From DTKD01 sp964494345 (lineage in GTDB: Bacteria; Armatimonadota; UBA5829): DNA of 64,000 nt. Position 1 is the first letter of the stretch. Each line of letters starts with the position of its first letter. This document shows, piece after piece, positions 37,660-45,992 of this stretch. The DNA lies in contig CAZBSI010000011.1 of the NCBI GenBank assembly GCA_964494345.1, positions 29,828 to 93,827 of the forward strand, in the 5' to 3' direction. A program made the translations under genes and the position numbers. The notes under the pieces were generated by a model. It saw nothing but the letters and a program-made list of their open reading frames with translations. It was not told where the DNA came from and did not search any database.

Positions 37660-38298
37660 TTGGATAATGATTTGAGACCGTTCAATTTAGCCGAAGCGAG
37701 AATACTGGAGAGAAACTACTGCCAGGCGCAGATAAACAAATACCTGACCAGCATGGCTGTGATGGTCGTCTTGACCGTGCTTGTCGCAGCCGGCTGCGGT
37801 ATTTGTAAGTCTATGTTCGCAGGACAGGTGCAGGAGACCAAATCCAAGCTCATCGTCGCACAGAATCGATACCTGCGTGCAAAAAAAGACATGAGCATAA
37901 TAAACACCAGGGTCACGGAGAAAAAATGGCAGAGTCAACTCGCCGCAGACAGTAAGCGATGGCTGGGAGTATTAGAATCCGCGTTGGGTTCTGTGCCTTC
38001 GGATGTCTGGCTGGAATCGGTGCAAAACTCCGATAAGGAATCTAAAATCGCGATCGTTGGGAGGGCGTATTCTCTTGATGGCATCACGCAACTTATCTCG
38101 ACGCTCAAAACTCGCCCCCAGTTCGGCGATGTGCGACTGGAGTCCGTCAAAAGCGAGTCTGTGAATGGCGCCATCAGCGTTGGTTTTCTCTTGACGATCA
38201 CGCTTGGTCAACCTGCTGGAGTCGAAGAGACTCCCGATTCGCAGGCTCAGCGTCCTGGATCTCAGGTGAAGGCAGCGCAAGTTAGAGGAGTGATCTGA
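37660..38298 (+). CDS. pilN: PilN-like inner-membrane platform protein
   Basis: 212 residues from a TTG at 37660. It begins with the short conserved cytoplasmic peptide of PilN (RPFNLAEARILERNY; the usual form is INLLP), which docks into PilM. One transmembrane helix follows (TSMAVMVVLTVLVAAGCGICKS, about residues 29-50), then a coiled coil and a small ferredoxin-like periplasmic domain (WLESVQNSDKESKIAIVGRAYSLDGITQLISTLKTRP). PilN pairs with PilO in the membrane. The tail is Gln/Pro-rich. The stop overlaps the pilO start. Confidence 0.82.
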   Translation: MDNDLRPFNLAEARILERNYCQAQINKYLTSMAVMVVLTVLVAAGCGICKSMFAGQVQETKSKLIVAQNRYLRAKKDMSIINTRVTEKKWQSQLAADSKRWLGVLESALGSVPSDVWLESVQNSDKESKIAIVGRAYSLDGITQLISTLKTRPQFGDVRLESVKSESVNGAISVGFLLTITLGQPAGVEETPDSQAQRPGSQVKAAQVRGVI

Positions 38299-38870
38299 TG
38301 GTTACCGCGCCAAAAGTATACTGCGCTGACAATGTGCAGCGCGCGAAGTACGCTCAAATCGCAGTTCTGGTTCTGGCGTTGGCTGTGTCGGGATACCTGG
38401 GGGCAAAGACGATATCATCCGTTCGTCAGGTCTGGAAATCGCAAAAAATGCTCAACGTAGCTCAAAAAGACGCTGTCGCGCTCTCCAGGACGGCGGCAAG
38501 CCTCCAGCAGAAAGATGCTCCCAGAATGCCGCTGCACAACGGCGGAGTCGATGTGTTCGCTCTTCAGGTATCTCGATGGGCTGCCGATCAAAGAGTCAAT
38601 GTCGATTCGGTTACCCCGCAGGGCGTTCCGACCTCCAACGATATCAGCGTAGACGACATAAAAATAGGCGCCTGGGACGCAGTCAAGGTTCGTGTGGAGG
38701 GCAGGGGAGATTATTTTCGGGTACTAAGACTGCTGAATCAATTCCGAAACCCGGGCATGCCCGTCAAATTGGAATCATTCGCTTTCCAATCGGAGACGTC
38801 AGGTAGCCCGGACGAGGTTCGTTTTGATCTTATGTTGACCGTATACGAGAGAAAGGTCAAATCTGGCTAA
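38298..38870 (+). CDS. pilO: PilO-like inner-membrane platform protein
   Basis: 190 residues. A single N-terminal transmembrane helix (AQIAVLVLALAVSGYLGAKTI, about residues 17-37) is followed by a helical linker and a periplasmic ferredoxin-like domain with the PilO pattern DAVKVRVEGRGDYFRVLRLLNQFRN. It forms a heterodimer with PilN and helps gate the secretin. Start and stop overlap neighbouring genes by a base, typical of a tight operon. Confidence 0.85.
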   Translation: MVTAPKVYCADNVQRAKYAQIAVLVLALAVSGYLGAKTISSVRQVWKSQKMLNVAQKDAVALSRTAASLQQKDAPRMPLHNGGVDVFALQVSRWAADQRVNVDSVTPQGVPTSNDISVDDIKIGAWDAVKVRVEGRGDYFRVLRLLNQFRNPGMPVKLESFAFQSETSGSPDEVRFDLMLTVYERKVKSG

Positions 38871-39484
38871 TGACGGCTAAAAGCGCATCCAAAAACTCGA
38901 CACCGGCAGTCGTGGTCCTTCTGATCATATTGGCAGGGGCTATAGCTGTTACAATCGTGCGCCTCAGTCCTAAAAGTGCGTCGGCAGTAGCGGGGACGGA
39001 GCAACCCGCAGTGGCCGCACAGGCAGGATCAGGATCGGTAACCGTTGCGCCTGCGTTTAGTCTGTCGCACAATCCGTTCCGCAAACCCGACGCCTTTCGC
39101 ACGGCTTCCAATGCAGCAACAGAAAACACAGGCGTGATGGCGCAAAATCAGGGCACAAAATCCACCGCGACAGGGTTTCGGCTGGATGCAATGCCGATAG
39201 GCAAACTTCCGTCATCGGCTGTCGTGATGGCTCCCAATAACGAAGATGCAAGCGATGTCGAAGCGACAAATGCACAAAAACCTGCTGAGCCGGAGTTCGC
39301 GCTTCTGGCCACCGTTGCAGGCTCTGATGGAATCAGCGCGGTGATCCGCAAGGGCGGCGCAAATACAACTGTGATAGAAGTTGGAGATGTCGTAGACGGC
39401 GGATATACGGTCCAGAAAATCGACAGGGATCAGGCTGTTTTGAAGAATGGGGTGGACATTGTTGTTGTCAAAAGGCCGGACTAA
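38870..39484 (+). CDS. PilP/GspC-like pilotin-side protein
   Basis: 204 residues with one N-terminal transmembrane helix (TPAVVVLLIILAGAIAVTIVRL), not a lipobox, so it is closer to GspC than to classical lipoprotein PilP. A flexible Ala/Gly-rich linker leads to an HR-like domain with the pattern FALLATVAGSDGISAVIRKGG ... VIEVGDVVDGGYTVQKIDRDQAVLKNGVDIVVVKRP, which in GspC/PilP binds the secretin. Overlaps pilO by one base; the next gene (pilQ) starts 25 bases after its stop. Confidence 0.75.
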   Translation: MTAKSASKNSTPAVVVLLIILAGAIAVTIVRLSPKSASAVAGTEQPAVAAQAGSGSVTVAPAFSLSHNPFRKPDAFRTASNAATENTGVMAQNQGTKSTATGFRLDAMPIGKLPSSAVVMAPNNEDASDVEATNAQKPAEPEFALLATVAGSDGISAVIRKGGANTTVIEVGDVVDGGYTVQKIDRDQAVLKNGVDIVVVKRPD

Positions 39485-39509
39485 AAATAAATGCGTAGGT
39501 CGCAATGGT

Positions 39510-40919
39510 ATGCACATTGTCATTCTGAACGCAACAAGAAATCTGCTTTTCCCTCAGAATGTCATTTCGAGCGCAGCGAGAAATCTGCTTTTTCCGGGGG
39601 CGGTCTTTCTGCTAATGCTCATATCAAGCCTGGCGTGCACTGTCACTGCCGCACCTGGGCTATATGACGTCGATGCCAGCGGCGGGGAGATAAGATATGT
39701 CCTGGAGGCGCTCGCCAGGCAGTCTGCAGCCAACATCGTAATCGGCCCGGACGTCACAGGCATAATTACGGCTCACCTCAAAGGAATGCCGCTTGACGAG
39801 CTATTGAATAACCTCGCCCAGGTACACGGCTTTGAATGGAAGAAGCAGGATTCGACTTATGTGATATCTATGCCCGACAAGACTCCAAAAGTCGAAATCG
39901 TGCCCCCGCCGCCCGTGCCTGTATATGAATCACTTGTCTGGAGATGTCGTCACGTCAAGGCCAACGATCTGGTCGCACTGCTTAATGACATGTTTCCGGA
40001 CTGCAAAGCAGCAACTGGCCCATCGGTAGTCACGCCGACGCTGCAGGCTCCTCTCAGCAGCGCTAGTGAGGCGACAGGTGCGAGCGCCAGTTCCAACACC
40101 ACCTCCGCGTCGACCACCCAGGGCAGCGACAGCGCTTCTACGGTTGTCTTATACGGCCAGGCCGCCGACATCGCCAGGGCAAAGGTTCTATTAGGCGATC
40201 TCGACAAGCCCAGCGCACAGATCGCAATTGAGGTTTCTATCACCGAAATCGGCTCATCTCAGTCCAAAGACCTCGGCATAAACTGGTCGTGGAACGAGAT
40301 CGTTCTTTCGGAGAGCGCCCCAAGCGGCATAAGATTTGGCCGTTTCAACAAAGAGCCCAACACTATCACCGGCGCCTTGACCGCACTGGCAGCCAACGGC
40401 AACGCACATCTGCTCGCACAGCCGAATATATCAGTTATCGACGGCGGCTATGCGGACATACTGATCGGCGACAGGATTCTTTTCCCAAAACTCGTCGGCT
40501 ACACCCAGTTTGGCACCCCGATGTATGACAAGGAAGAGGAGAGGGTCGGGATATATCTGCAAATCGCGCCAAGGGTGACTGAGGACGATGAGGTCGTGCT
40601 CACGCTCTACCCGCAGGTCAGCCTGGTGACGTCGTACCTAAAGACTCAAGCGGGAGATTACCCGCAGATCAGCACCCGCGAAGCTCGGACGACGGTCGCA
40701 GTAAAGAGCGGCTCCACGCTGGCTATCGGCGGGTTGATAAAGGATGAAGAGCTTAAAAACGCAGAAAAGATACCGCTGCTGGGGGATTTGCCCATCATCG
40801 GCGGTTTCTTCAGGCATAACAAGCAATCCAAGATTCGCACTGAGATTGTTATTTTCCTGACTCCGAAGATCATCGCTCCCGGCGACACCTTGAGACAGCG
40901 AGGCGAAAGTGGCAGTTGA
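39510..40919 (+). CDS. pilQ: type IV pilus/type II secretion secretin
   Basis: 469 residues in the chosen reading. Secretin-family outer-membrane ring. Domains in order: STN-like N0 (YDVDASGGEIRYVLEALARQ), N1 domain (VWRCRHVKANDLVALLNDMFPD), a low-complexity Ser/Thr/Ala loop, secretin core (VSITEIGSSQSKDLGIN, QPNISVIDGGYADILIGDR), and the C-terminal signature VGIYLQIAPRVTEDDEVVLTL to KIPLLGDLPIIGGFFRH. Start is uncertain: the ATG at 39510 has only a weak AGGT before it. Between it and a second ATG at 39615 the reading frame passes through two copies of the dispersed repeat. The hydrophobic signal segment GAVFLLMLISSLACTVTA begins right where the repeat ends. Confidence 0.9.
   Translation: MHIVILNATRNLLFPQNVISSAARNLLFPGAVFLLMLISSLACTVTAAPGLYDVDASGGEIRYVLEALARQSAANIVIGPDVTGIITAHLKGMPLDELLNNLAQVHGFEWKKQDSTYVISMPDKTPKVEIVPPPPVPVYESLVWRCRHVKANDLVALLNDMFPDCKAATGPSVVTPTLQAPLSSASEATGASASSNTTSASTTQGSDSASTVVLYGQAADIARAKVLLGDLDKPSAQIAIEVSITEIGSSQSKDLGINWSWNEIVLSESAPSGIRFGRFNKEPNTITGALTALAANGNAHLLAQPNISVIDGGYADILIGDRILFPKLVGYTQFGTPMYDKEEERVGIYLQIAPRVTEDDEVVLTLYPQVSLVTSYLKTQAGDYPQISTREARTTVAVKSGSTLAIGGLIKDEELKNAEKIPLLGDLPIIGGFFRHNKQSKIRTEIVIFLTPKIIAPGDTLRQRGESGS
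39517..39597. repeat. two dispersed repeat copies in the 5' end of the secretin gene
   Basis: TTGTCATTCTGAACGCAACA followed by AGAAATCTGCTTTTCC at 39517-39553 and GTCATTTCGAGCGCAGCGAG with AAATCTGCTTTTTCCGG at 39561-39597. Both are in the same orientation and 44 bases apart, and lie inside the open frame of the secretin gene. Confidence 0.9.
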
Positions 40920-42621
40920 TGCGTCATTGACATCGGTATTCGTAGATGAGGGAATCCTCACGACCAATCAACTCGACGCCGCGCTGGCTTTGCGTTCCGA
41001 CGTCGGGGAGGATATCGGCGAGTTCCTCGTGCGCAAGGGGATGATAACCGAGCGCGACCGCGTGCGATGCGTCGGAATTCGTCACGGAATACAGTTTGCG
41101 GAGTTCACGGATACACCACTGGATCACGAGATCGCACGGCTGATACCTCACGCCATCGCGCTGCGCCACAAAGCAATACCCGTCGGACGATCCGGGGATC
41201 TGCTTAAAGTGGCTATGGTCAACCCTCTCGACGTGCAGGCCATTGACGAAATCGCCAGGGTCACTGGGCTCGAACCGCTGCCGATGATCGCACTCGAAGA
41301 GGAAATTCTGGAAGCCATCTTCAACTGCTTCGGCGCGGCCGGAGATATTAGCGACATCATCGTAGAGGCAATCAAAGATGCCGACGCAGAGGTTAAAATC
41401 CGTGAAGATGAGCCGGAAGAACCTGAAAGCAATGTGGCCGACCTTAAAGACCTGGCCGGCGGCGCGCCGGTGGTTCGACTCGTAAACGCTCTGATCGCCC
41501 GCGCCATAGCCGAACGGGCAAGCGATATTCACATCGAGCCCGAGGCCGGTCGAGTGCGAGTAAGACTGAGGGTGGACGGCATACTGCACGAGGTAATGTC
41601 CGTGCCTAAGGATCTGCAGGCCCCGGTGATCTCCCGTATAAAAGTCATGGGAGGTATGGACGTCGCCGAACGCAGAACTCCGCAGGACGGCCGAATTACT
41701 CTAATTGCCCGACCTCAGGAATACGATTTCCGTATCTCTACATATCCCGCAATACACGGCGAAAATATCGTCATCAGGGTGCTGGAGAAGAGCGCCGCTA
41801 AGGTCACTTTGGATCGGTTGGGCTTGCAGCCGGAGGTCGCCGAGACTTTTGCACAGATGACAGGCTCGCCTTACGGGATGATCCTGACCTGCGGCCCGAC
41901 CGGCGCCGGAAAGACGACTTCTCTATATGCCGCCCTGAATATGATCAACACCGTCGAGCGCAACATAGTCACTATTGAGGACCCTGTCGAATACCAGCTT
42001 GCGGGGGTCATTCAGGGCAATGTCAATCGCAAAGCAGGGCTTACATTCGCATCAGGATTAAGAACCTTAGTCCGCCAGGACCCGGATGTCATACTGGTCG
42101 GCGAGATTCGAGACTCTGAGACCGCCGAGGTCGCCGTAGAAGCGGCGCTGACCGGACACCTTGTCTTGAGCACCCTGCACGCCAACGATTCATCGAGCAC
42201 CGCCGCAAGACTTATAGATATGAACGTCGAGCCGTTTTTAGTGGCTTCTTCGATAATCGGTGTGCTATCCCAGAGGCTCGTGCGCACGGTCTGCCCAAGA
42301 TGTGCGGAACCATTTGTTCCGGATGACGACATCCTTCAAAAACTCAATCTCAACATCACCTCTGCCGATATGCAGGGTTCTATGAAGGGCGTCGGTTGTG
42401 AGCAATGCGGCAGGACCGGCTACAAAGGACGCACCGGGATCTATGAATTGCTGAAGATGGACGACGAGGTGCGCTCGGCCATCATCTCAAGAAGCTCGGC
42501 TACCACTATTCGACAGATCGCCGTCGAACACGGCATGTGTACTTTAAGAGAAGACGCCGTGAAAAAAGTGCAGTCCGGGTTTACGACTCTCGAAGAAGTG
42601 ATCAGGGTCACCACTGAGTGA
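40909..42621 (+). CDS. pilB: pilus assembly/type II secretion ATPase GspE/PilB
   Basis: 570 residues from a GTG at 40909 overlapping the pilQ stop. An N-terminal MshEN domain (about 1-150, KGMITERDRVRCVGIRHGI, which binds c-di-GMP in some relatives) and a linker precede the ATPase. The ATPase core shows SDIHIEP (catalytic-loop motif), Walker A GPTGAGKTTS (about residue 328), Asp box TIEDPVEYQ, Walker B ILVGEIRDSETAEVA and a zinc-binding tetracysteine pair (CPRC ... CEQC near 440-485). It powers assembly of the pseudopilus or pilus in the cytoplasm. No separate retraction ATPase (PilT) gene is seen in this window. Confidence 0.95.
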   Translation: MAVDASLTSVFVDEGILTTNQLDAALALRSDVGEDIGEFLVRKGMITERDRVRCVGIRHGIQFAEFTDTPLDHEIARLIPHAIALRHKAIPVGRSGDLLKVAMVNPLDVQAIDEIARVTGLEPLPMIALEEEILEAIFNCFGAAGDISDIIVEAIKDADAEVKIREDEPEEPESNVADLKDLAGGAPVVRLVNALIARAIAERASDIHIEPEAGRVRVRLRVDGILHEVMSVPKDLQAPVISRIKVMGGMDVAERRTPQDGRITLIARPQEYDFRISTYPAIHGENIVIRVLEKSAAKVTLDRLGLQPEVAETFAQMTGSPYGMILTCGPTGAGKTTSLYAALNMINTVERNIVTIEDPVEYQLAGVIQGNVNRKAGLTFASGLRTLVRQDPDVILVGEIRDSETAEVAVEAALTGHLVLSTLHANDSSSTAARLIDMNVEPFLVASSIIGVLSQRLVRTVCPRCAEPFVPDDDILQKLNLNITSADMQGSMKGVGCEQCGRTGYKGRTGIYELLKMDDEVRSAIISRSSATTIRQIAVEHGMCTLREDAVKKVQSGFTTLEEVIRVTTE

Positions 42622-42810
42622 GGAAGGGAAAACGCGAAAACCCGAAAGAAGCAAATCCGGAAAACAAGGCACATTTTCACCCGAAGATTGACATCTCGAG
42701 CGCAGTGAGAAATCTGCTTTTTCCGGTGGCGATCTTCCTGGTCCAGGTAATCGGGCTTCTGTCCCGGCGATTCGGAGGTCGCCACCTATCGAGGTCACCA
42801 TTGAATAACG
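42622..42810. other. gap between pilB and pilC filled by repeat sequence
   Basis: 189 bases. A minus-orientation copy of the CGCGTTTTCCC-type module is near 42622-42655, and a plus copy of the TCTCGAGCGCAGTGAGAAAT element is at 42688-42724. A 68-codon frame crosses the gap but is composed of repeat sequence and has no ribosome binding site. No gene. Confidence 0.6.
42688..42724. repeat. dispersed repeat copy between pilB and pilC
   Basis: TTGACATCTCGAGCGCAGTG followed by AGAAATCTGCTTTTTCC, same orientation as the operon. The frame through it reads KIDISSAVRNLLFPVAIFL, strikingly like the repeat-encoded leader of the secretin frame (NVISSAARNLLFPGAVFL). Confidence 0.9.
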
Positions 42811-44022
42811 ATGCCAGTATTTAATTATAAAGCTCTAACCCCATCCGGGACGGCAAAAAACGATCGCATTGATGCGGTCTCAGAGTCGCAGGCCAGGGCC
42901 ATGCTGCGTCTGCGAGGCGAACACGTCATACAAATACGCGAACTCGGCCCCCAGCAGGTTGCGTCTTCCGCCAAATTGCGCGGAAAGAAGCCGACTTCCG
43001 AGGAAATCGCCAGCACAATTCGGCAGCTTAGCATACTGATTCGCGCCGGCGTTCCTCTCGTTGAGGGTCTAACTGGGCTTTCCGAACAGGCGAAATCACC
43101 GCTCTTCGCACAGGTGATCGAAGATATCACCCTTAATGTCAGCCACGGAGCAGCTCTAAGCGAATCTTTTGAAAAACACCCCAACATATTCCCCCGACTG
43201 GCGGTGGAGATGGCGCGAGTGGCGGAGACGGGGGGCAATCTGGCGGAATCGTTGGAGAAATTGGCTGATCACATGGAAAAGGGCGCCGAAATCGTGCGCA
43301 AGATCAAAGGTGCGCTCGCCTATCCGATCGTTGTGGTCTGCATATCCGTCGCCACGGTGCTGGTAATGGTTACGTTTATTCTGCCGCGCTTCACTAAGCT
43401 CTTCGACAAAATGGGCGCAAAGGTGCCGTGGACTACCCAACTGTTGATTAACATCTCAAACGTCACCACCACCTACTGGTATTTATTCGTAGGCGGAGGG
43501 ATTGCGCTTTTCTATCTTATTCGCAAATATTTAGCCACTCCATCCGGCCGACGCCGTTTCGACGCCGTCGTGTTGAAATTGCCACTTGTTGGCGATGTGG
43601 TCAGCAAAGTAGTCCTGAGCCGTGTGCTGGCGTGTATGTCCACTTTGTTAGGAAGTGGCGTACCTATGATAAGAACACTAGAGATTGCCGGAGCTGCGGC
43701 CAATAATGAAATAGTGAAAGATGCGTTGTTGAAAGCATGTGACGATGTGGCCGAAGGAAACGCTACTTCGCAATCACTCAGGTCTGCAAACATCTTTCCG
43801 CCGCTGGTGCTCCAGATGGTATCCAGCGGAGAAAAAACGGGCGAATTGCCGACGATGCTGGAATACGTTTGCGCCTTGTTCGACAGAGAAACCGAGGCGA
43901 AAGTAAAGTCGCTGACATCAATAATCGAACCAATTATGATTGTTGTGTTAGGTGTGATTGTCGGCTTCATAGCGATGTCGGTTATTGTGCCGATCTATTC
44001 GTTGGTCGGTGGGGTCAAGTAG
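42811..44022 (+). CDS. pilC: inner-membrane platform protein PilC/GspF
   Basis: 403 residues. Two GspF domains of cytoplasmic helical bundles separated by membrane helices. The N-terminus FNYKALTPSGTAKNDRIDA is the usual start. The first domain (about 60-185) has LSILIRAGVPLVEGL, followed by LAYPIVVVCISVATVLVMV. A second domain (about 265-385) begins SRVLACMSTLLGSGVPMIR and ends KVKSLTSIIEPIMIVVLG with a last transmembrane helix. PilC links the PilB motor to the pilins. Only a weak ribosome binding site precedes the ATG, which follows the repeat-filled gap after pilB. Confidence 0.94.
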   Translation: MPVFNYKALTPSGTAKNDRIDAVSESQARAMLRLRGEHVIQIRELGPQQVASSAKLRGKKPTSEEIASTIRQLSILIRAGVPLVEGLTGLSEQAKSPLFAQVIEDITLNVSHGAALSESFEKHPNIFPRLAVEMARVAETGGNLAESLEKLADHMEKGAEIVRKIKGALAYPIVVVCISVATVLVMVTFILPRFTKLFDKMGAKVPWTTQLLINISNVTTTYWYLFVGGGIALFYLIRKYLATPSGRRRFDAVVLKLPLVGDVVSKVVLSRVLACMSTLLGSGVPMIRTLEIAGAAANNEIVKDALLKACDDVAEGNATSQSLRSANIFPPLVLQMVSSGEKTGELPTMLEYVCALFDRETEAKVKSLTSIIEPIMIVVLGVIVGFIAMSVIVPIYSLVGGVK

Positions 44023-44056
44023 CCCTGGGCCCACAATGAACGGGAGGTTTCGTTCA

Positions 44057-44494
44057 ATGAAATTATTCTACAATTCCGAGGTAAACAAAAGACCCAAAAC
44101 AGGCTTCACACTTGTCGAATTGCTGGTTGTGATAGTAGTTCTTGCGGTACTGGCTGCAATTGTGCTGCCCAAGTTTATGGACTCCAGCGTCAGAAGCAAG
44201 GAATCCGCGCTGAAAAGCGACCTTAAGCTGGTTCGCACCGCCATCAGTCTGTTTCAGGCGGATATCGGCAAATACCCGAATAGTCTGGCTGATCTGGCAG
44301 AATCTGACGTCAGCAAGGTAAAAGACAAGGATGGAGCTGTTGTGACCGCAGGGGACTGGCACGGCCCATACCTGGATTCAGTCATCACAGACCCCGTATC
44401 CGGCCAGGCTTTCACCTATGCCAAGAACACCGGAAAAGTCACCAGCAGCGCTAGCGGTTCTGCTATGGACGGCAGTTTATATAACACCTGGTAA
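44057..44494 (+). CDS. major pseudopilin/pilin, GspG-like (first copy)
   Basis: 145 residues from the ATG at 44057 with GGGAGGTT 7 bases before. The leader peptide (about residues 1-15, KRPKTG) ends at the prepilin peptidase site TG-FTLVELLVVIVVLAVLAAI. The mature protein has the long N-terminal helix, then the GspG pattern DLKLVRTAISLFQADIGKYPNSLADL, and a C-terminal beta region with WHGPYLDSVITDPVSGQAFTYAKNTGKV. It resembles the major pseudopilin of type II secretion more than classical type IVa pilin. The next gene is a close paralogue. No prepilin peptidase gene is seen in the window. Confidence 0.93.
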   Translation: MKLFYNSEVNKRPKTGFTLVELLVVIVVLAVLAAIVLPKFMDSSVRSKESALKSDLKLVRTAISLFQADIGKYPNSLADLAESDVSKVKDKDGAVVTAGDWHGPYLDSVITDPVSGQAFTYAKNTGKVTSSASGSAMDGSLYNTW

Positions 44495-44550
44495 TTCGGG
44501 CTGTTTATATAAGGCCCTTATACAACCTAAGACGGGAAAGGGATGAGGAA

Positions 44551-44979
44551 ATGCATATTTTATCCAAAATCAGGGATCGACGAAAAGGCTTTACGCTGGT
44601 CGAACTGTTGGTAGTCATTGTAGTGCTCGCAGTTCTGGCGGCAATCGTGCTGCCCAAGTTTATGGACTCCAGCGCCAGGAGTAAAGAGGCCTCCCTGAAG
44701 ACCGATCTCAAATTGGTGCGCAACGCCGTTGCCACATTCCAGGCCGATATCGGGAAATACCCCAACAGCCTTGAAGACCTTGTCGAAACTGACAAAGCCA
44801 AAGTCAAAGACAAGGACGGCAACGTGGTCGCCGCCAGCGACTGGCACGGCCCGTATCTGGAATCGCTGCCTGCAGACCCGATCAGCGGCAACGACTTCAC
44901 TTATACTGCTGCAACCGGCAAGGTTACCAGCAGTGCCTCTGGAAACGGGCTGGACGGAACAGCATACAACACGTGGTAG
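44551..44979 (+). CDS. major pseudopilin/pilin, GspG-like (second copy)
   Basis: 142 residues. Very similar to the preceding gene throughout (FTLVELLVVIVVLAVLAAIV, DIGKYPNSLEDLVETDKAKV, WHGPYLESLPADPISGNDFT), with changes in the C-terminal half. Leader peptide ends RRKG before FTLVE. Together the two look like a recent tandem duplication. GGGATGAGGAA precedes the ATG. The two could form a mixed fibre, or one could be phase- or condition-specific; sequence alone cannot tell. Confidence 0.93.
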   Translation: MHILSKIRDRRKGFTLVELLVVIVVLAVLAAIVLPKFMDSSARSKEASLKTDLKLVRNAVATFQADIGKYPNSLEDLVETDKAKVKDKDGNVVAASDWHGPYLESLPADPISGNDFTYTAATGKVTSSASGNGLDGTAYNTW

Positions 44980-44980
44980 T

Positions 44981-45379
44981 ATGACTCCGTTCAGGCGCAA
45001 AAAATATGAGGATGGCGGCTTCACTTTGGTTGAAGTGTTGGCCGCCGTTCTTCTTTTGTCCATCGCCATGCTCGCCATACTCTCAGCAAACTCGGCCGCA
45101 AGATCGACTCAACAGCGAGCGACAGGATTGGCCGCCGGCCGCTGCGTGGCTGAGAGCATTATGGAGCAAATTAAGGCGGCGCCTTTCGACGACATAAGCT
45201 CTATGTCTTTTCCCAGGACAGATTCATCACTGCCGGCTGGCAACATGATCACTGTTGCTGTCAATCGTTACCCAACCATCAGTGAGGCAAACCTGCTCAA
45301 GGCTGCGGTAAAAGTAAGTTGGCCTGAGGCTAATGGAACTCGAACACTGCGATATGAGACGCTTATCGTCCGCAAATAG
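44981..45379 (+). CDS. minor pseudopilin, GspI/PilV-like
   Basis: 132 residues from the ATG at 44981, two bases after the second GspG-like stop. Prepilin leader MTPFRRKKYEDGG before FTLVEVLAAVLLLSIAML. The short mature region (RSTQQRATGLAAGRCVAESIMEQIK ... RTLRYETLIVRK) fits GspI/PilV minor pseudopilins. Minor pseudopilins cap the fibre and recruit substrate. The next gene overlaps its 3' end by 47 bases (or 26 bases if the later ATG is used). Confidence 0.88.
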   Translation: MTPFRRKKYEDGGFTLVEVLAAVLLLSIAMLAILSANSAARSTQQRATGLAAGRCVAESIMEQIKAAPFDDISSMSFPRTDSSLPAGNMITVAVNRYPTISEANLLKAAVKVSWPEANGTRTLRYETLIVRK

Positions 45380-45992
45380 AACGCAACTCGGCTTCACACT
45401 CATCGAGCTGCTGGTCGTCAGCGCGGTATTAGCGCTCGTCCTCACCAGTTTGTGCGGGATATATCTTTCTGTGGCAGGGGAATGGGAGAGGCAGGATGGT
45501 CAGGGAACGGCTCTTTCCGCCACCTCGATGGCCTGTTCGCGCCTGTCTGAAATATTGTCCCAGGCGACGGGGGCGATTGTGCTGCAAAGGTTTGATCCAG
45601 GTGATGCAATCGCTGTGAACCTGCCCGCCAACAGCGCAAACGGGATATATGTTCCGGTCTGGAACAGCGGAAAGGTTCAGTATCAAAGCGGCAATTGGAT
45701 AGTCTTTTACCTGTCGGATGCCACCGGCAATTACAACCGCCGAGGCGATATATTGTGGTCTGCAGCTATGAATTGGGGCACATACCCAGCCGGAATCGTG
45801 CCTGATACTGATTGGAGTCTGTATTATAATCAGCCCAGGGGCAGGGTGTCCCCTATATCGTCGCTGCAATTTACCGTGATAACCTCGGAACGCCCGCTTG
45901 TTACCATCGTTGCCACTTCTCAGTATAAAGCCGGCGCCGAGCAGGCGTCATTCCGCCGGCAGAAAGCCGTCTGCCTACAAAATGCTTACTAA
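45333..45992 (+). CDS. minor pseudopilin, GspJ/PilW-like
   Basis: 219 residues, GAGG just before the ATG at 45333; another in-frame ATG at 45354 is possible. Leader peptide ends RTQLG before FTLIELLVVSAVLALVLTSLCG. A coiled N-terminal helix leads to a beta-rich globular region with WIVFYLSDATGNYNRRG and GRVSPISSLQFTVITSE. Its 5' end lies inside the previous gene and its 3' end overlaps the next start (45982). The second of the minor-pilin series in this operon. Confidence 0.82.
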   Translation: MELEHCDMRRLSSANRTQLGFTLIELLVVSAVLALVLTSLCGIYLSVAGEWERQDGQGTALSATSMACSRLSEILSQATGAIVLQRFDPGDAIAVNLPANSANGIYVPVWNSGKVQYQSGNWIVFYLSDATGNYNRRGDILWSAAMNWGTYPAGIVPDTDWSLYYNQPRGRVSPISSLQFTVITSERPLVTIVATSQYKAGAEQASFRRQKAVCLQNAY

